Below the pieces are notes generated by a model, which was not told the DNA's origin, made no database searches, and saw only the letters and a list, made by a program, of their open reading frames with translations. A stretch of 64,000 nt of DNA from Volvariella volvacea V23 (lineage: Eukaryota > Basidiomycota > Agaricomycetes > Agaricales > Pluteaceae): assembly GCA_000349905.1 (NCBI GenBank), contig KB722736.1, forward strand, positions 719,651 to 783,650, written 5' to 3'. Shown piece after piece: positions 22,564 to 37,155 of the stretch. Positions within the stretch are counted from its first letter, which is position 1. Each line of letters begins with the position of its first letter. A program made the position numbers and the translations under genes.

Positions 22564-25500
22564 ATGTCCCCGACCCGTCTGAGGATTGATACCTCCGTCG
22601 TGGACAGACCACCCCGCCAAAACTCATCTACTTCTCCTGTACATACAAAGTCTCCCGTCTCATCCCTGGTCGCTCGGCAACGGCTACGCAGTGCATCAGC
22701 CTCTTCGGTTTCTTCCATTCCCATCACCTCCCCCAAGTCTGCGTCCTCCGATGTACACTCACCCACTTTCCCGCAGCCCTCAAACGAACCCTATGGCGCG
22801 CTCGTTGACCGTTCGCGCTCGCCTAGTCCTGTCAGTCCAATCGTCGAACAGGCACTTGGTCAGGAGTATGTTCTGGCGATGCATGACTATACTCCACAGC
22901 AACAAACAGCAACTTGCTTGTCCTTTCGTGCTGGACAAGTTATTCGTGTATTGAATAGAGACCCAAGTGGTTGGTGGGATGGTGAATTAGAGGGTCGGAG
23001 AGGATGGTTCCCGAGTAATTATGTGAACACGGATATTGGTTCTTTGACTGAAGAGGAACCACCACCAAGTGCCTTCGTAAGTTTATACACATTAAAGTCC
23101 ATCGAGGAATTCCCCCCTCACTGCCATTACAGAGACGACGCCATCACCATAGCGGGTCCAACGCTTCGGCAACATCCTGGACCAGTGTGTCCTCAGCACG
23201 CGAATCTTACGCGACCAGTACAACACTAGTATCCACTTCAGATGCTCTAGGTCAAGAAATCGACTCGTACTGCCCACCTCTAATGGTCCCGCTCCTCCAT
23301 GGTCTATCATTACTCCAAACCGCTGTTCGAACCAATCGCATATTCCATTTCCAACCCTCCATCATCTGCATCGTGTCCTGTGTCCGTTCCATTCTGACAG
23401 ACACACATACCCTTCAACGCGAGGCGCCATTACTACAGCGTCATCCACCTTTGTCGCAAGAACGAAGTCGGATTTTATCACTCCTAGGATCACTGGTGGC
23501 ATGTGCAAGGAAAATAGCCGAAGAGAATCTCGACATGTCCCAACAGGAAGTAGAACTCGAAAATATGTTGAGACTTGGAGGCCAAGTGTTCGCCCATGTC
23601 AGAAAACTTCTGACTCTAGCGGTACAATGTGGCATCGAAGTGCCAGAACAGCGAGATAGCGCGAGGTCTCCTTCAGTTTCGACGGAGTATAACTTTTCAG
23701 AGCAAGGAGAAGGTGCACCGGACGCCCCTCAAAGTCCCAGGGATTCAGAATCACCGCTAGGTCGCACCCCACGACCATTGCGGGAACTAGGGCAGGATGC
23801 ACCAACTAGCCCCACACAGAGCTTGCGCACCAGGAATTTGATCGATCTATACCGACCCACATCCCCTGATGATAAGACAGTCTCGTTGAAGTCCATCCTG
23901 CGCAAGCAATCTGAAGCACTTATGAAGCCCGGAGAGGAGCAAAGTCAAATGGACATCGCTCTTGAACTAAAACGACACAAACCAGGCCTGATGTCTATCA
24001 GCAGTGTTTCGTCATGTTCGTCAATATCCTCCCAAGAGTCAACGGGCCCTTCGACACCCCCACCCTTCCCTTGTGGGCCTACGAATACAGCTCAAGTTTT
24101 TGAAGCACTTCGCTACACTCACGACCAATTTTTGTCCACGATCGCCGCGTTCATTGGCCACGCGCACTCGCATTCACGATCCTCACACGCTTCCAGTACA
24201 GGCCACCTGTATGACCTGGTCCGCGAAATCGTGGAAATGGTTTGCAAACTCCTAACGATCGTTGAAGCTGTCATTCATCACCCTGATGTGCCTGCCCCTC
24301 GAGTCGTGATATTAAAGTCTGCCAAAGAAGCCCTGTATAGCGTAACAAGCAGTCTCGCGGAGTCCGTTCGACTTCTTACGCTCTCACTACCGCCTTCAAT
24401 GTCAGATGAAGAGGAAAAGCAATCACTACTACGATCTGCCACCGGTGCCCTGAAGGCGGGCGCCGATTGCGTCTCAGCAGTGAAGGTCTGTTTGGGAAGA
24501 GGTATAGGGGAAAAGCCATTCATCATCAATCTGCCGTTACCTGGCACTGGTCACCAGGCCTTCACACCAGGCAAGTTCACCAAACTTCATACCAAAGCGA
24601 GCAGCCTCAGCGCTCTTCCTGGATACGCTAATAACGGCGTTGATGAATCTGATCATGATCTCACCATACAAGCACAACCCCCGTCTCCACCTCCTAGAGT
24701 TAGAGACATATCAACGAGTTCGGAGGATAGTTGTTCTTCCAAAGAATCTTCTCCGAATGAATCCGTAACTACGGCGGCTACTACGCCTGCAGAGGATACC
24801 AAACCATTGCCCCCGTTGGTTATCTCACCTTCCCCGGTGGAACCAGATCTATCATCTCCAACTTCTATCGCTCATACAGACGAGACAGCTTGGGAAGGAA
24901 GCAACCGAGGCCATTCATCGTTGGAAGAGAAAGTGCAGAATGGCGATTTGCCTGCTGTTCCTGAGGACCCTGCACCGGAACTTGATAACCAAGAGAATGA
25001 GGAATGGCTGTATGGACATGACTACGCCAGAGATGACGTGGCCTATAACAGCGAAGGCCTACTAGTTGGTGCTACACTAGGCGCACTGGTGACGAAGATG
25101 ACACCGCATGATAGCATTGTTGATCCAGCTTTCTCGGCGGTATTCTTCCTCACGTTCAGGCTCTTCTGTTCCCCAGTGGAGCTCGTAGACGCCATCATCG
25201 TGCGGTGTAATATTACCCCTAGACGGCCGCTACCTGAAGCTGAATATCAACTCTGGGAACAGACCAAGGCCACTCCCATCCGGCTTAGAGTTTCCAACTT
25301 TATCAAGATCTGGGTGGAGACGTATTGGCGTTCATGTGTGGATGAACCTGCATTGCCTTTGTTGACGAAGTTTGTGAAGGATGCTTTGGCACGATTCTTC
25401 CCTGGTCCTGCCCAGCGAATTTTAGAGCTATTGGATCTCAGAAGGCAAGCTTTGGATCATACGATTAGCCCGAAACTCGACCGTTCTAGAGACCCAGGAA

Positions 25501-26729
25501 TGTCCCTTAATCCACCTGCACCTCCCCCCTCAGGCGATCTCCCTCGACCGGTTATAGTCAAAACGGTGTTCAGTGCCTTGAAGAACAGGAACTTTGATTC
25601 TGTACATATCATGGACTTTGATCCGCAGGAATTGGCAAGGCAGTTGGCGATCATGGAATGTAATTTGTATTGTGCAATTCAGCCAGAAGAGGTGATTGAT
25701 TCGGGACAGGAGGGAACGAGGCCTCCTGTTAATGTAAGGGCCGTGTCTTCGTTGAGTACGGCTATTACGGGTTGGGTTGCTGAGAGTATTTTGGATGAAC
25801 CGGACCTGAAGAAGAGGACGCAGTTGATCAGGTTTTTCATCAAGGTGGCGAATGTGAGTGCTTTTCGTGCAACGTGCCTTATTTGAAATTAATCCCTTTC
25901 GGAAAATTCAGCGCTGTGTGGGTATTAACAATTACAGTACGGCTTGGTCTATGCTGGCGGCTCTCGACTCGTCAACCATCTCTCGATTACAACAAACATG
26001 GGCGGTAAGTGGACCATATGTTGAGATAAATTGTACAAATTTTCTAATATACACCATTATACTAGGGTGTTCCTCAGAAATATAAGAATCACCTTGACGC
26101 CTTGAGAAAGCTCGCGGACCATAGTCGAAACTACCACGAGTATCGAAGTCGACTTCGAAATACAGCACCGCCTGCCGTTCCATTTTTGGGTTCGTCCTTC
26201 CCATTTTTTCATCTCGGTCAATTACTTATTGGCAACTCGTGTTTCTAGGCCTGTACCTTACGGATGTTACGTTCTGTAGGGCGGGGAATCCTTCACAGAG
26301 ATCGTCGCCATTGAATCCCGACAAGAAATTGATCAACTTCAATCGATACCATAAGCTGGCGAGAATTGTACAAGGTATGTGAAATGATCGTCGAAAGGAA
26401 CGCGAAGTAACGTATACAATTTGGACTTCCAGATATGCAGCGCTTCCAAGTACCATATAGACTCGTGGTGATACCGGAGGTACAAGAGTACCTGAACGCG
26501 TCCTTCGAAAAAGCGAAGCATCATGGCGATCTAGAAGACTTGTATCGTCGGAGGTACGCACGGTTTATGTGCTCTATTTCTGGCATACCTAACTGATTCA
26601 AATTTGCTGTTCCATAGTTTACAAGTGGAGCCACGCCAACCAGCAGATAATCCACCGCCGACAGGAGATGTGCGCCAGTTGTTCAACTGGGCAATGCGTT
26701 CTCAACCCCAAACCCAACCTTCCTCATAA
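22564..26729 (+). CDS. CDC25: SH3-RasGEF, CDC25-type Ras activator
   Basis: Seven exons (22564-23076, 23133-25853, 25912-26004, 26066-26189, 26249-26374, 26433-26553, 26618-26729) give 1269 residues. Order: Ser-rich N-terminus; SH3 domain at about 98-160 (EYVLAMHDYTPQ...GWWDGELEGRRGWFPSNYV); helical and Ser/Pro-rich middle; RasGEF N-terminal motif (about 815-930, GALVTKMTPHDSIVDPAF); catalytic RasGEF domain at the end (NFDSVHIMDFDPQELARQL, NNYSTAWSMLAALDS, PFLGLYLTDVTF, INFNRYHKLARIV). It exchanges GDP for GTP on Ras and so feeds cAMP/PKA signalling. Almost all coding sequence lies in one 2.7-kb exon, with short exons at the 3' end. High certainty for family; the orthology to yeast CDC25 is inferred from the SH3-GEF layout. 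Confidence 0.93.
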
Positions 26730-27467
26730 TCTCTCCCTCCCATCATATATGCGCTTCCAATTTTCGGAGCATTTTGCTTTTCTATATCATCTCAAGGATC
26801 ATCATCTACCTCGCACTTCTCTTCGTTCTCTATCATTATATCTCGGTTTGTCTTTGTCTTCGCCCTTGTCTTTTTTGTCGTCGGATCTCTCAGCTCTTCT
26901 TGTTCTCGCTGTAACATTCTATCTACATACCAGTTGCTTTGTTCATGATACATACCTTAGTCGCCTGTCAACTTCATCGCGGTCCCTTTTCTATTCGTTT
27001 TTATATGCACGTAATTAGCCCAACCCAACACATTCCTCTCGCCTCCACCTCCACCCATCCCATCAATAGTAGTCTACGTATACTATCGTTACCCATAGCA
27101 CAGCACAGCCAAAATACCCCTGCCTATTGCATCGCATTACACCATATGCATATTTGTCTTCATGTCCACCCCCTTCCTGTGGAACCTTCATCCTGCCTTG
27201 CATTTCCCCTCTTCCCCTCCCCCCCTTTCCCTTCGTCTAGCCCTAACACCGACAACACGGAGCTGTCTTCTAGCGTCCTCCTTTCAGCCCCCTTTAAAGT
27301 TCTTTCCTACATGGTTTTGCACGCCCCAGATGTTTGTATCCCCTATGCCAGTTTTTTAACTCAATTCGAATTGGATTTGATTTTTCCCGTATGTGGGAAT
27401 AGAACTAGGAGGTTGATCAGAGGTCTGATTAATGCGAGATCGTGTGCGGGCAAATGCTGCAGTCCCG
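26730..27467. other. Convergent 3' region, pyrimidine-rich
   Basis: 738 bp between RasGEF and F-box/WD gene 3' ends, mostly C/T-rich with no coherent coding frame. No gene or RNA supported. Confidence 0.45.
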
Positions 27468-29059
27468 TCAAGTGTTGGGGTTGACGTGAGCATATTTGGT
27501 GACATAGTAAGCCACTTTGCTGTATTTCTTCCGTCGGAGTCCATCGCTGGTCGAGTTTTCCGGTAAAGGTGGATAAGTTGCCAGACCAACTCCAGGTCCC
27601 TAACAAAGTTACAAGTCATCAATACCATATATATACGCAATATAGATAAGATTGAGGACTCACAAAATCATATACGAACGGCCTACTCTGAGTAGCCCCA
27701 AACAATCTTGAACTCTCCAAAATGATACTGTACACAGGAGATGGATCATTTCCAGGTGCATGAACACTCCAACCACCTTTTGGAGCTCTGATATCCCAGA
27801 AAGCCACGACGCTATGACGGGCTGAACCAGCTGCTATATGCGCGCCTGAACCGCCACCACAAGATACTGAGTAAATGGGATCGTAGGACCATGGATCAAA
27901 TAGCGAGAGTACTGGCCGGAGAGGTGCTAATCCGTTGAGTGAGCCATGTATCGAGAGACGCGAAGAAGATCGGAGGTCGTAGCATCGTACATAACCGTCG
28001 AACCAGCCTGACACCAGGACCTGAGGCGAAGAGCCCCAGGGCGAAGATGTAGGACCTTGTGTTATGCCGTATACCGCCGAGTTGAGACTTCTTGTGCCAG
28101 TTGCAGCAGGTTCGGTCGTTGCGTGGATCTCATCCATACGGGTGTGCAGAATCGCAGAGGGTTTTGACGATAGTTGATGGGAGCTTGAGAAGTCGTATAT
28201 AGCTAAAGGAGTGGACGATGATGTTCCGAATGCCGCGAAAGGCGTGGAGGCATTAGCAGAGAGGTAGGAAGTCCAACTGCGGCTTTGTAGTTCTACGAAA
28301 GAAGAGAAGGGCGTCGGGTCGGTGCTAGAGAGGTTAGTAAGGGAAGCCACGCCGCTTGCGGTTAATGATAGGAGAAGGTTAGATTGGGAAGAAAGGCTTT
28401 CAATGTAGTCGCCTGAGACGGTCGCTGCTGGCTTGAGGACAGTAGTGTGTGTTTGGCCGGCCATAGCTTGGCCCAGGAGCCGTGACAGAGATATGCATTC
28501 CAATGCTCCATCATGATAACCAACGTAAAGTCCCTCTTCACTTGCAAAGGTAATGCCAGTAATATCACGACGTTGCTGACGAGCCCCTTGGACGGAGAAT
28601 ACGCCCACAGCCCGAAGTGGAGGTGATTCGTCAGCTTGAGGTGAATGGAATTCGTACAGATGGATATTGTTTCCTGCTGCAACCACAAGGTACGTAGAGT
28701 TGATGGCAAGGATCGGCTGCAGCTTGCTAGTCCAAGGACGGGAGAGGGGCCGTGCAATGAATTTGGACCGTGACCAGGCCCGGTCTGTCAGTGTATCATA
28801 CCGGGCTCGTTTGAAGGCGGACCAGTGAGAAGTTTTTGAGAGACTGAGGGATGGGCGAGGATTCGACCGTAGGTAAGCAATCCACCCAAAATCCTTCACC
28901 TATGTGATGACGGAGTGAGATGCGATCTACAATTTAGTAAATGGGGCTTACGAGACTATTCAAGTACTGACAGGTGCGAGCCAGCGCTGCAAGCTCAGAG
29001 ACCCGGAGATTTTGGATGAGAATTATGAGGACATCAGTTGGGAAGTCGAGCAGCGCCAT
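27468..29059 (-). CDS. F-box protein with WD40-like repeats
   Basis: Three exons (29059-28952, 28899-27664, 27599-27468) encode 491 residues. The first exon is an F-box (MALLDFPTDVLIILIQNL...LARTCQYLNSL), which would dock on Skp1 of an SCF ubiquitin ligase. The rest contains beta-rich segments with weak WD signatures (LVSGWFDGYVRCYDLRSS, GSARHSVVAFWDIRAPKGG, YVGYHDGALECISL), suggesting a propeller that binds substrate. Repeats are too diverged to count safely. Exon 2 starts with GTG after a CATAG acceptor, so the F-box exon supplies the only good start. Shares a 262-bp divergent promoter with Miro. Substrate unknown. Confidence 0.8.
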
Positions 29060-29321
29060 AACCTGGGAGCACGATGGTGAAGACAGCTTGAAGAAGTTGG
29101 AGCTTACTGGGAGTCATTGAGGTTATGTGTGCGAGAAAGGCATTTAGTTCCCACGGATATCTTGTCGGAAAAATATTGATGTCACGTGGCCAAGTTCCTG
29201 CTCATTTCGTGGTATGCCGTTGCCGTCCAACGTCGCACTCTGCTAGATTTCCGGTTATATTAGCCCCGTCCTCATTGCCCCTCGCTCCTTTAATTCTGTT
29301 CCCTAAAATACCTTTCCGACT
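29060..29321. promoter_or_regulatory. Divergent promoter, F-box/WD gene and Miro
   Basis: 262 bp separate the two ATGs, which point away from each other. The plus-strand half becomes C/T-rich just before the Miro start. No TATA box seen. Confidence 0.5.
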
Positions 29322-32038
<2,717 letters not shown>

Positions 32039-32272
32039 TATATAGCTCGGGGTGATAATAGAGGGGTGAGTGGCAAGTGCACGTGTCACGCAGACATCCG
32101 AAAGGCGATGTGTAAGATCCGAATCTAGTGAGTCGTGGAAAGGGAGGGACTCGTGTTGTGGCTGCAACAGACATTTAAAGCATTTCTGCCAGACGCACTT
32201 GATCTTTCTCCTTTACATCTTCTTCATCCACCCCAGTGATACCCTGAATTTTCGGGCTATTTCCTCCCAGTA

Positions 32273-34099
32273 ATGGACCACGACGAAGACATGAACTTTG
32301 AGGGTGCCCCCCCGCAGCAGGCCTTTGTTGACCAACAGTACAATCAACCCAATCCAGCTCAGGTGCCCTACGATGGCAGGAAGATGCTGTTCGTGTTTCA
32401 TTCATCTGTGTCCATGACATGAGCCCGTCGCTCGCGTTCACCACCTGACCCCTGATTTCACTTTCTCCTTTTGTCTCTCCCCGACGCATATGCTCACACC
32501 TCCCGCCCCCAGTGATCTAGTCTTCATACAGGACTGCACAGGAAGCCAAGGGAGCTACATCTCGTCTGCCACCAAGAACATCGAGCAGATATGTGCACAC
32601 ATCTTTGAATCAGGAAAACTGCAAGCCACCGAGGATCTACGCGTCGGACTGGTGGCCTTCAGGGACCATCCACCGCAAGATCACACATACATCACCAAGA
32701 ACTTTGGCTTTTCATCAAACATTAGCAAGGTGCATAAGGACCTGTCGTCATTGTATGCCTCAGGTGGTGGTGATGGCCCTGAAGCTGTAACTGCTGCTTT
32801 GGCTGAGGCTCTGAATATGGACTGGAGAGAGCATGCAAGCAAGATGATCGTTCTTATCGCAGATGCACCCCCTCATGGCATCGGAGAATACGGAGATGGT
32901 GCGTCGCACTCGCGTTTCGTGCGTTCTGAGGTTATGGGTTTATCCCAACTCGTTATTTTGCATCAGGTTTTGATGATGGTTCACCGGATGGGCAGGACCC
33001 CTTGCAGCTAGCCCGACTCATGGCCAGCCGCGGTATCACCCTGGTACGTTGATTGCCCAAACCTAATGCTAACCCGTGACCCATGTTTTAGTTCTTCGTT
33101 GCTTGCGAACCTGCATTGAGTGGATATTCTGTAAGTTGATGTATTCATTACCCTCACCCCCTTGCACGTGTGGAGAAGCAAGAGTTACTTACATTTGCGG
33201 AAGTATGCCACTGATTTCTACCAAGCAATTACCCATATCACGTCTGGGCTAATGCTGCCGTTGACCACTGCGGACCTACTATCGCATGCCATCGTTGGTA
33301 GCGTCCTGGAGAATCTGGACATGGAGCGACTAGTGCGCGAGGTGGGACACGCAGTGGCGCAGCGCATCCTGGGCAACAACGAGAGTGTGGATGATGTTGC
33401 ACGAGAGCTCCATGAGAAATTATTACTCAGGAATGAGAGCACGAAGAAGGTCGTCATCGAAAGCATTTACAAGGACTCAGAGGAGGCCAAGCACAACGTG
33501 AATGTTTTCATCAACGCCCCTTCGCTCGCAGATGCACGTCCTCTATTAAGAAGAGTAAGGACTAAACCTTGCTACACTCTATAGCGTCCTTATCGTTGGT
33601 ATTTAGGTGCATGGCTCGCGCTTCACCGACAAGTACCTGCAAGCGCGATCATCGTTTGCGCGTAGCGGCTCATACTATGCGTACTCTGGATATAGCAGCC
33701 CAACCCTTCCGCCACGCTCGTCACCAGCCAAGAGCACACCGGTGAAAACTCCGTCATCACCCGGCTCTGCACCTCGAAAGGTCGTCACAGACTTTGCAGC
33801 ATTTGGCGCACCTGCTAATGCTAGTGTGTTTGGCACTGCAGTAGCATCGTCACCATTTTCGCTTGCAGGTGGAAAGGCGGCATTTGGAGGTCTACGACCG
33901 GGGCCAACCAAGCCTGTGTACGATGATGATGACGACGACGATGACGATGGCGTCCAACGAGTAGAATTAAGAGAAGACACCATCACCCTTGATCAGGTAT
34001 GTATTATGGTTGCGGTGTCATGACTCACCTGGGCTGAGACCTTTTGCTCAGGCAAGGCGGATTGCAATGCAAAGCGCGTGGAGAAGTGCTCGAGTGTGA
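32273..34099 (+). CDS. von Willebrand factor A domain protein
   Basis: Seven exons (32273-32388, 32513-32898, 32967-33043, 33092-33130, 33204-33554, 33607-33996, 34052-34099) encode 468 residues. A short acidic Gln/Pro N-terminus leads into a VWA domain at about 39-230 with a metal-site motif DCTGSQGS and the SGGGDGPEAVTAAL and KMIVLIADAPPHG segments typical of the VWA of VwkA-like alpha-kinase proteins. No kinase domain follows. Instead there is a helical region, a Ser/Pro/Thr-rich linker, a run of nine Asp and a short basic end. Such fungal proteins are uncharacterised; binding of a partner through the metal site is the likely role. The first intron (124 nt) is the longest and was fixed by frame (ML|DLVF). 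Confidence 0.85.
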
Positions 34100-34346
34100 T
34101 GAGTTGTTCCCCGATTCTAGCATTTACGAACTTCTATCGTTGGAGGAGTATCATATATGTTTCGTTTATCTCATGATTCATGACGCGCAACTGTACATTA
34201 CGCGTGTTCATTGTACTAGATCCATATCATAACAGCTATGTCGCATACGCTTGGACGTCGGTTCATTGTCATCTGTTTTGGTTGTACCAGCAATATAATC
34301 ATGTCCATTGGATTGAACTGCTACACGCTGGATACGTTACGGAGTG

Positions 34347-35568
34347 CTATGTATCCTTGGTCCGTTTTCGCTTCTTAGGCTTTGTCTCCTCAAGTGTATC
34401 ACCAGCGCTTGCTTCAGTAGTTTTTTCTTCGTCTTTCAGCCGCTTCTCCTCTTTGCGTTTCCGCTTCTCCTTACTGCCTTTACTGTCTGAAGGGGTCCTA
34501 CTGCTTGACTCTTCGCTCTCCTCGTCATCACCCTCCTTGTCCTTTGCCTTCTCTTTCTTCATCCTTTTCGACTTTTCCTTCTTTTTCTTTCTCTCGGCTC
34601 GCTCCTCCGCGCTCTCGCCCTTCTTCCGTTTCTTACTAACTCGATGGCCGGGTAAATGCGTAGAAATGATCTCCTCCACGGACAGCGCACCCGACCTGCT
34701 CTCCGCACCCTTGATAACATTCTCCGTATTCGAGCTGCTCTTCTTGTTTTTTTGTGTTTTAGCAGAACTTTTCTCAGATTCAGAACCTGATTTTGATTTG
34801 AAGCCCAAGCCTGAACTCGAGTTGCCCTTGAGGTCAGCGATATCGTCAGTCAACGCTGATGCTGTATTCGTCGTCGCGAGCTCTTCATTTTCATCAAAGC
34901 CCTCACCGGGACCTAGGACGGGACCACGGAAAAACCTGGAGTATAGCGCACGCTTTGCGGCTTCGCGTTTTGCTATTGTGAGCAGGGATAGTTGACTGGC
35001 GGCGGAAGATATTGATTGTGATCGGGAGTCGGACGGGGTATCGGTGGTAGAGGATGGTATAGGCGTTGCTGAGCCTGAGCCTGATGCGGATGTTGAGGCT
35101 GGTGTACCGGATATCGGACGACGGTTGGAGAGGATTCCTGTGGTGGTGCGGTGGAACTCTATGGTGGGTTGAGGTGCGGTAGTCTGAATAATTGTTTATG
35201 GGTAGGACACATGAAGTTGGTCTATATAGCGCCTGAATTGTGAGCCAACGTACTGAGTCGTTTTCATTGTCGGATGCCTCGTCAGACTCGTATGTCTTTA
35301 TCTGTATCGTCTTTGAAGCTGCCGAGAATAAGCTATCGTGGCATAGGTTTATTCCCCAGCACTACATTGGCATAAGCACGACTTTAAAAAGGATAGGAAG
35401 GACATACTGATCCCAGAACGGGAAAGCCTCATCGCGGTCTTTGCCAACCCCCGCGAGATTACGTTTTTGTGGTACAGCAAGTGGTCTTGATATTGCTCCC
35501 TTGCGTAGGCCAGATCCCTTTCCCTCCCATCCTTGAGCGATGAGATACGAATGGGTGTCAATTGGCAT
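34347..35568 (-). CDS. G-patch protein with Lys-rich tail (TMA23-like)
   Basis: Three exons (35568-35408, 35332-35254, 35183-34347) encode 358 residues. The N-terminus is a G-patch-like domain (HSYLIAQGWEGKGSGLRKG...KRNLAGVGKDRDEAFPFWDH). The middle is Ser/Thr-rich and includes SRFFRGPVLGPGEGF. The last 120 residues are Lys/Glu-rich and basic, typical of nucleolar proteins. The order resembles yeast Tma23 (ribosome biogenesis) and related G-patch proteins that stimulate DEAH helicases; the exact ortholog is inferred. ATG at 35568 starts directly before the G-patch. A TTG-started extension of two codons is not needed. Confidence 0.82.
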
Positions 35569-35961
35569 CGACAATACTTATTTTGATTCTATTTGGTGAA
35601 CGATGCCTCAGGGTGAGGCTCGGTGGTGTCGGTTATTAAATTTTGGGATTTGCTGGAATACCAATACCTTTTGACTCTAACAAACACAAATAGCCGGCGT
35701 CATGCCGATCGACGCGTCTCGTCTTGCGTGGAGTTTTCCCTGACCATGTGCCGGGGCGCCCGGCTGGCGCACTCGACGCTAGGTGGCTCCTTGCCGAAAA
35801 AGTGCCGGCGTCATGAAAAGTAGGCACGAATTATTCAATGAACTACTGACGCATACACAGCGGCACCTCTGTGCGGGTGGTATATATACCCCCTCCATTC
35901 TGAAGATCTCGACATCAACACTTGTGACACTTGCTCTTATACCCTATATCCCTATCCAAAA
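35569..35961. promoter_or_regulatory. Divergent promoter with TATA box
   Basis: 393 bp between the G-patch gene (minus) and the SDR gene (plus). TATATATA at 35881-35888 lies 74-81 bp before the SDR ATG, a good core-promoter position, followed by a C/T-rich leader. Confidence 0.6.
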
Positions 35962-36928
35962 ATGCATGGCCACGGTATCGCCTCCATCCGAGCTTTCAAT
36001 CGCTCATTCGTATCAAAATATGGCCCCCCAGTGGGTGTCTTCGTCGGAGGCACCGCAGGTATTGGAGAAGCCATGGCCCAGGCATTCTCTGAACACACCA
36101 AAGGCAACTCTCGCATCATCATCGTCGGACGAAACCGTCAAGCAGCAGAGTCCATCATCTCTCGTCTTCCACCTCCCCCAGCTCCACTGCCACCTCACGA
36201 ATTCATCCAATGTGATGTCACGCTGATGCGGAATGTCCACGCCGCGTCAAAGGAGTTGTTGACCAAAGTGCCCAAGATTAATTTCTTGGTTATAACGACG
36301 GGAATTATGACTACCGACGGGAGGGTTGAAACAGATGAAGGAATTGACAAGAAGATGGCCGTCAATTATTACGCTCGCTGGGCATTCATCAAGGACCTAA
36401 TGCCCGCCCTTCTCAAAGCCAAAGAGTCTAGCGAGGATGCAAAGGTCATGAGCGTATATAGTGCGGGGCAAGGCACTGCGCTCGATCTGGACGACCTGGG
36501 GTTGAAGAAGAAGTTCTCGCTGGCCCGCGCCGCAGGTCAAGGATCCACCTATAACGATGTCATGATAGAGGTTCGTTTTTGTTTCCCTTGATAGTTTGCA
36601 CGTGCTTACATCTCGCCTTTAGGACCTGTCTGTGAGATATCCCGGCCTCTCATTCGTCTATTCATACCCTGGCCCCGTTCGAACAAACCTTGTGACGGGC
36701 TCACCCAGTACACTCTTGCGCATAACTGGTCCTTTGCTCGTGGCGTTAACCTATCCGCTTACGGTTTCACCTGCGGACTGTGCAGAGTACCAATGGTCTG
36801 GTCTGTATAAGGCCGGTGCTGGGCCTACGAGAGTGGGCAGCAAAGGAGAAGATCTCGGACGTCGAAAATTCACTCCAGAGGAGATGAGTAAAGTTTGGGA
36901 ACACACGGAACAGGCTGTCGGAGTGTAG
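35962..36928 (+). CDS. Short-chain dehydrogenase/reductase
   Basis: Two exons (35962-36570, 36623-36928) encode 304 residues. Rossmann start GGTAGIGEAMAQAF (about 29-42), RIIIVGRNRQAAE for NADP selection, the NN-like VITTGIMTTDG, an active-site Ser region (VMSVYSAGQG) and the PGPVRTNL segment after it. The catalytic Tyr is in STYNDVMIE, where the usual Tyr-x3-Lys lacks the Lys. This YND form recurs in a fungal SDR group, so the enzyme may be active with an altered proton relay or act differently. Substrate unknown. No signal peptide. A TATA box sits upstream. Confidence 0.88.
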
Positions 36929-37155
36929 TTATCTTTCTCTTCATCTCTTTATCTGGACAAATTGTAGTGTATCTAATGCAAATGATAATCCTGTAATTGC
37001 TCTTCTTCCATTGTTTTTTCGATGTAGCATACCCGCACCAGCACAGGAATTTTGGCACAAAATTTGCCTAATATGACTTGAATTTCAAAACAAGATGTAT
37101 ACAATGTTTTCGAATTCGAAAGGTATATTTATACAACAACACAGACAGAATTGTA

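Noticed and set aside
34180..34995. 271-residue plus-strand ORF, Ser/Phe-rich
   Set aside because: It is the antisense of the Lys/Glu-rich exon of the G-patch gene.
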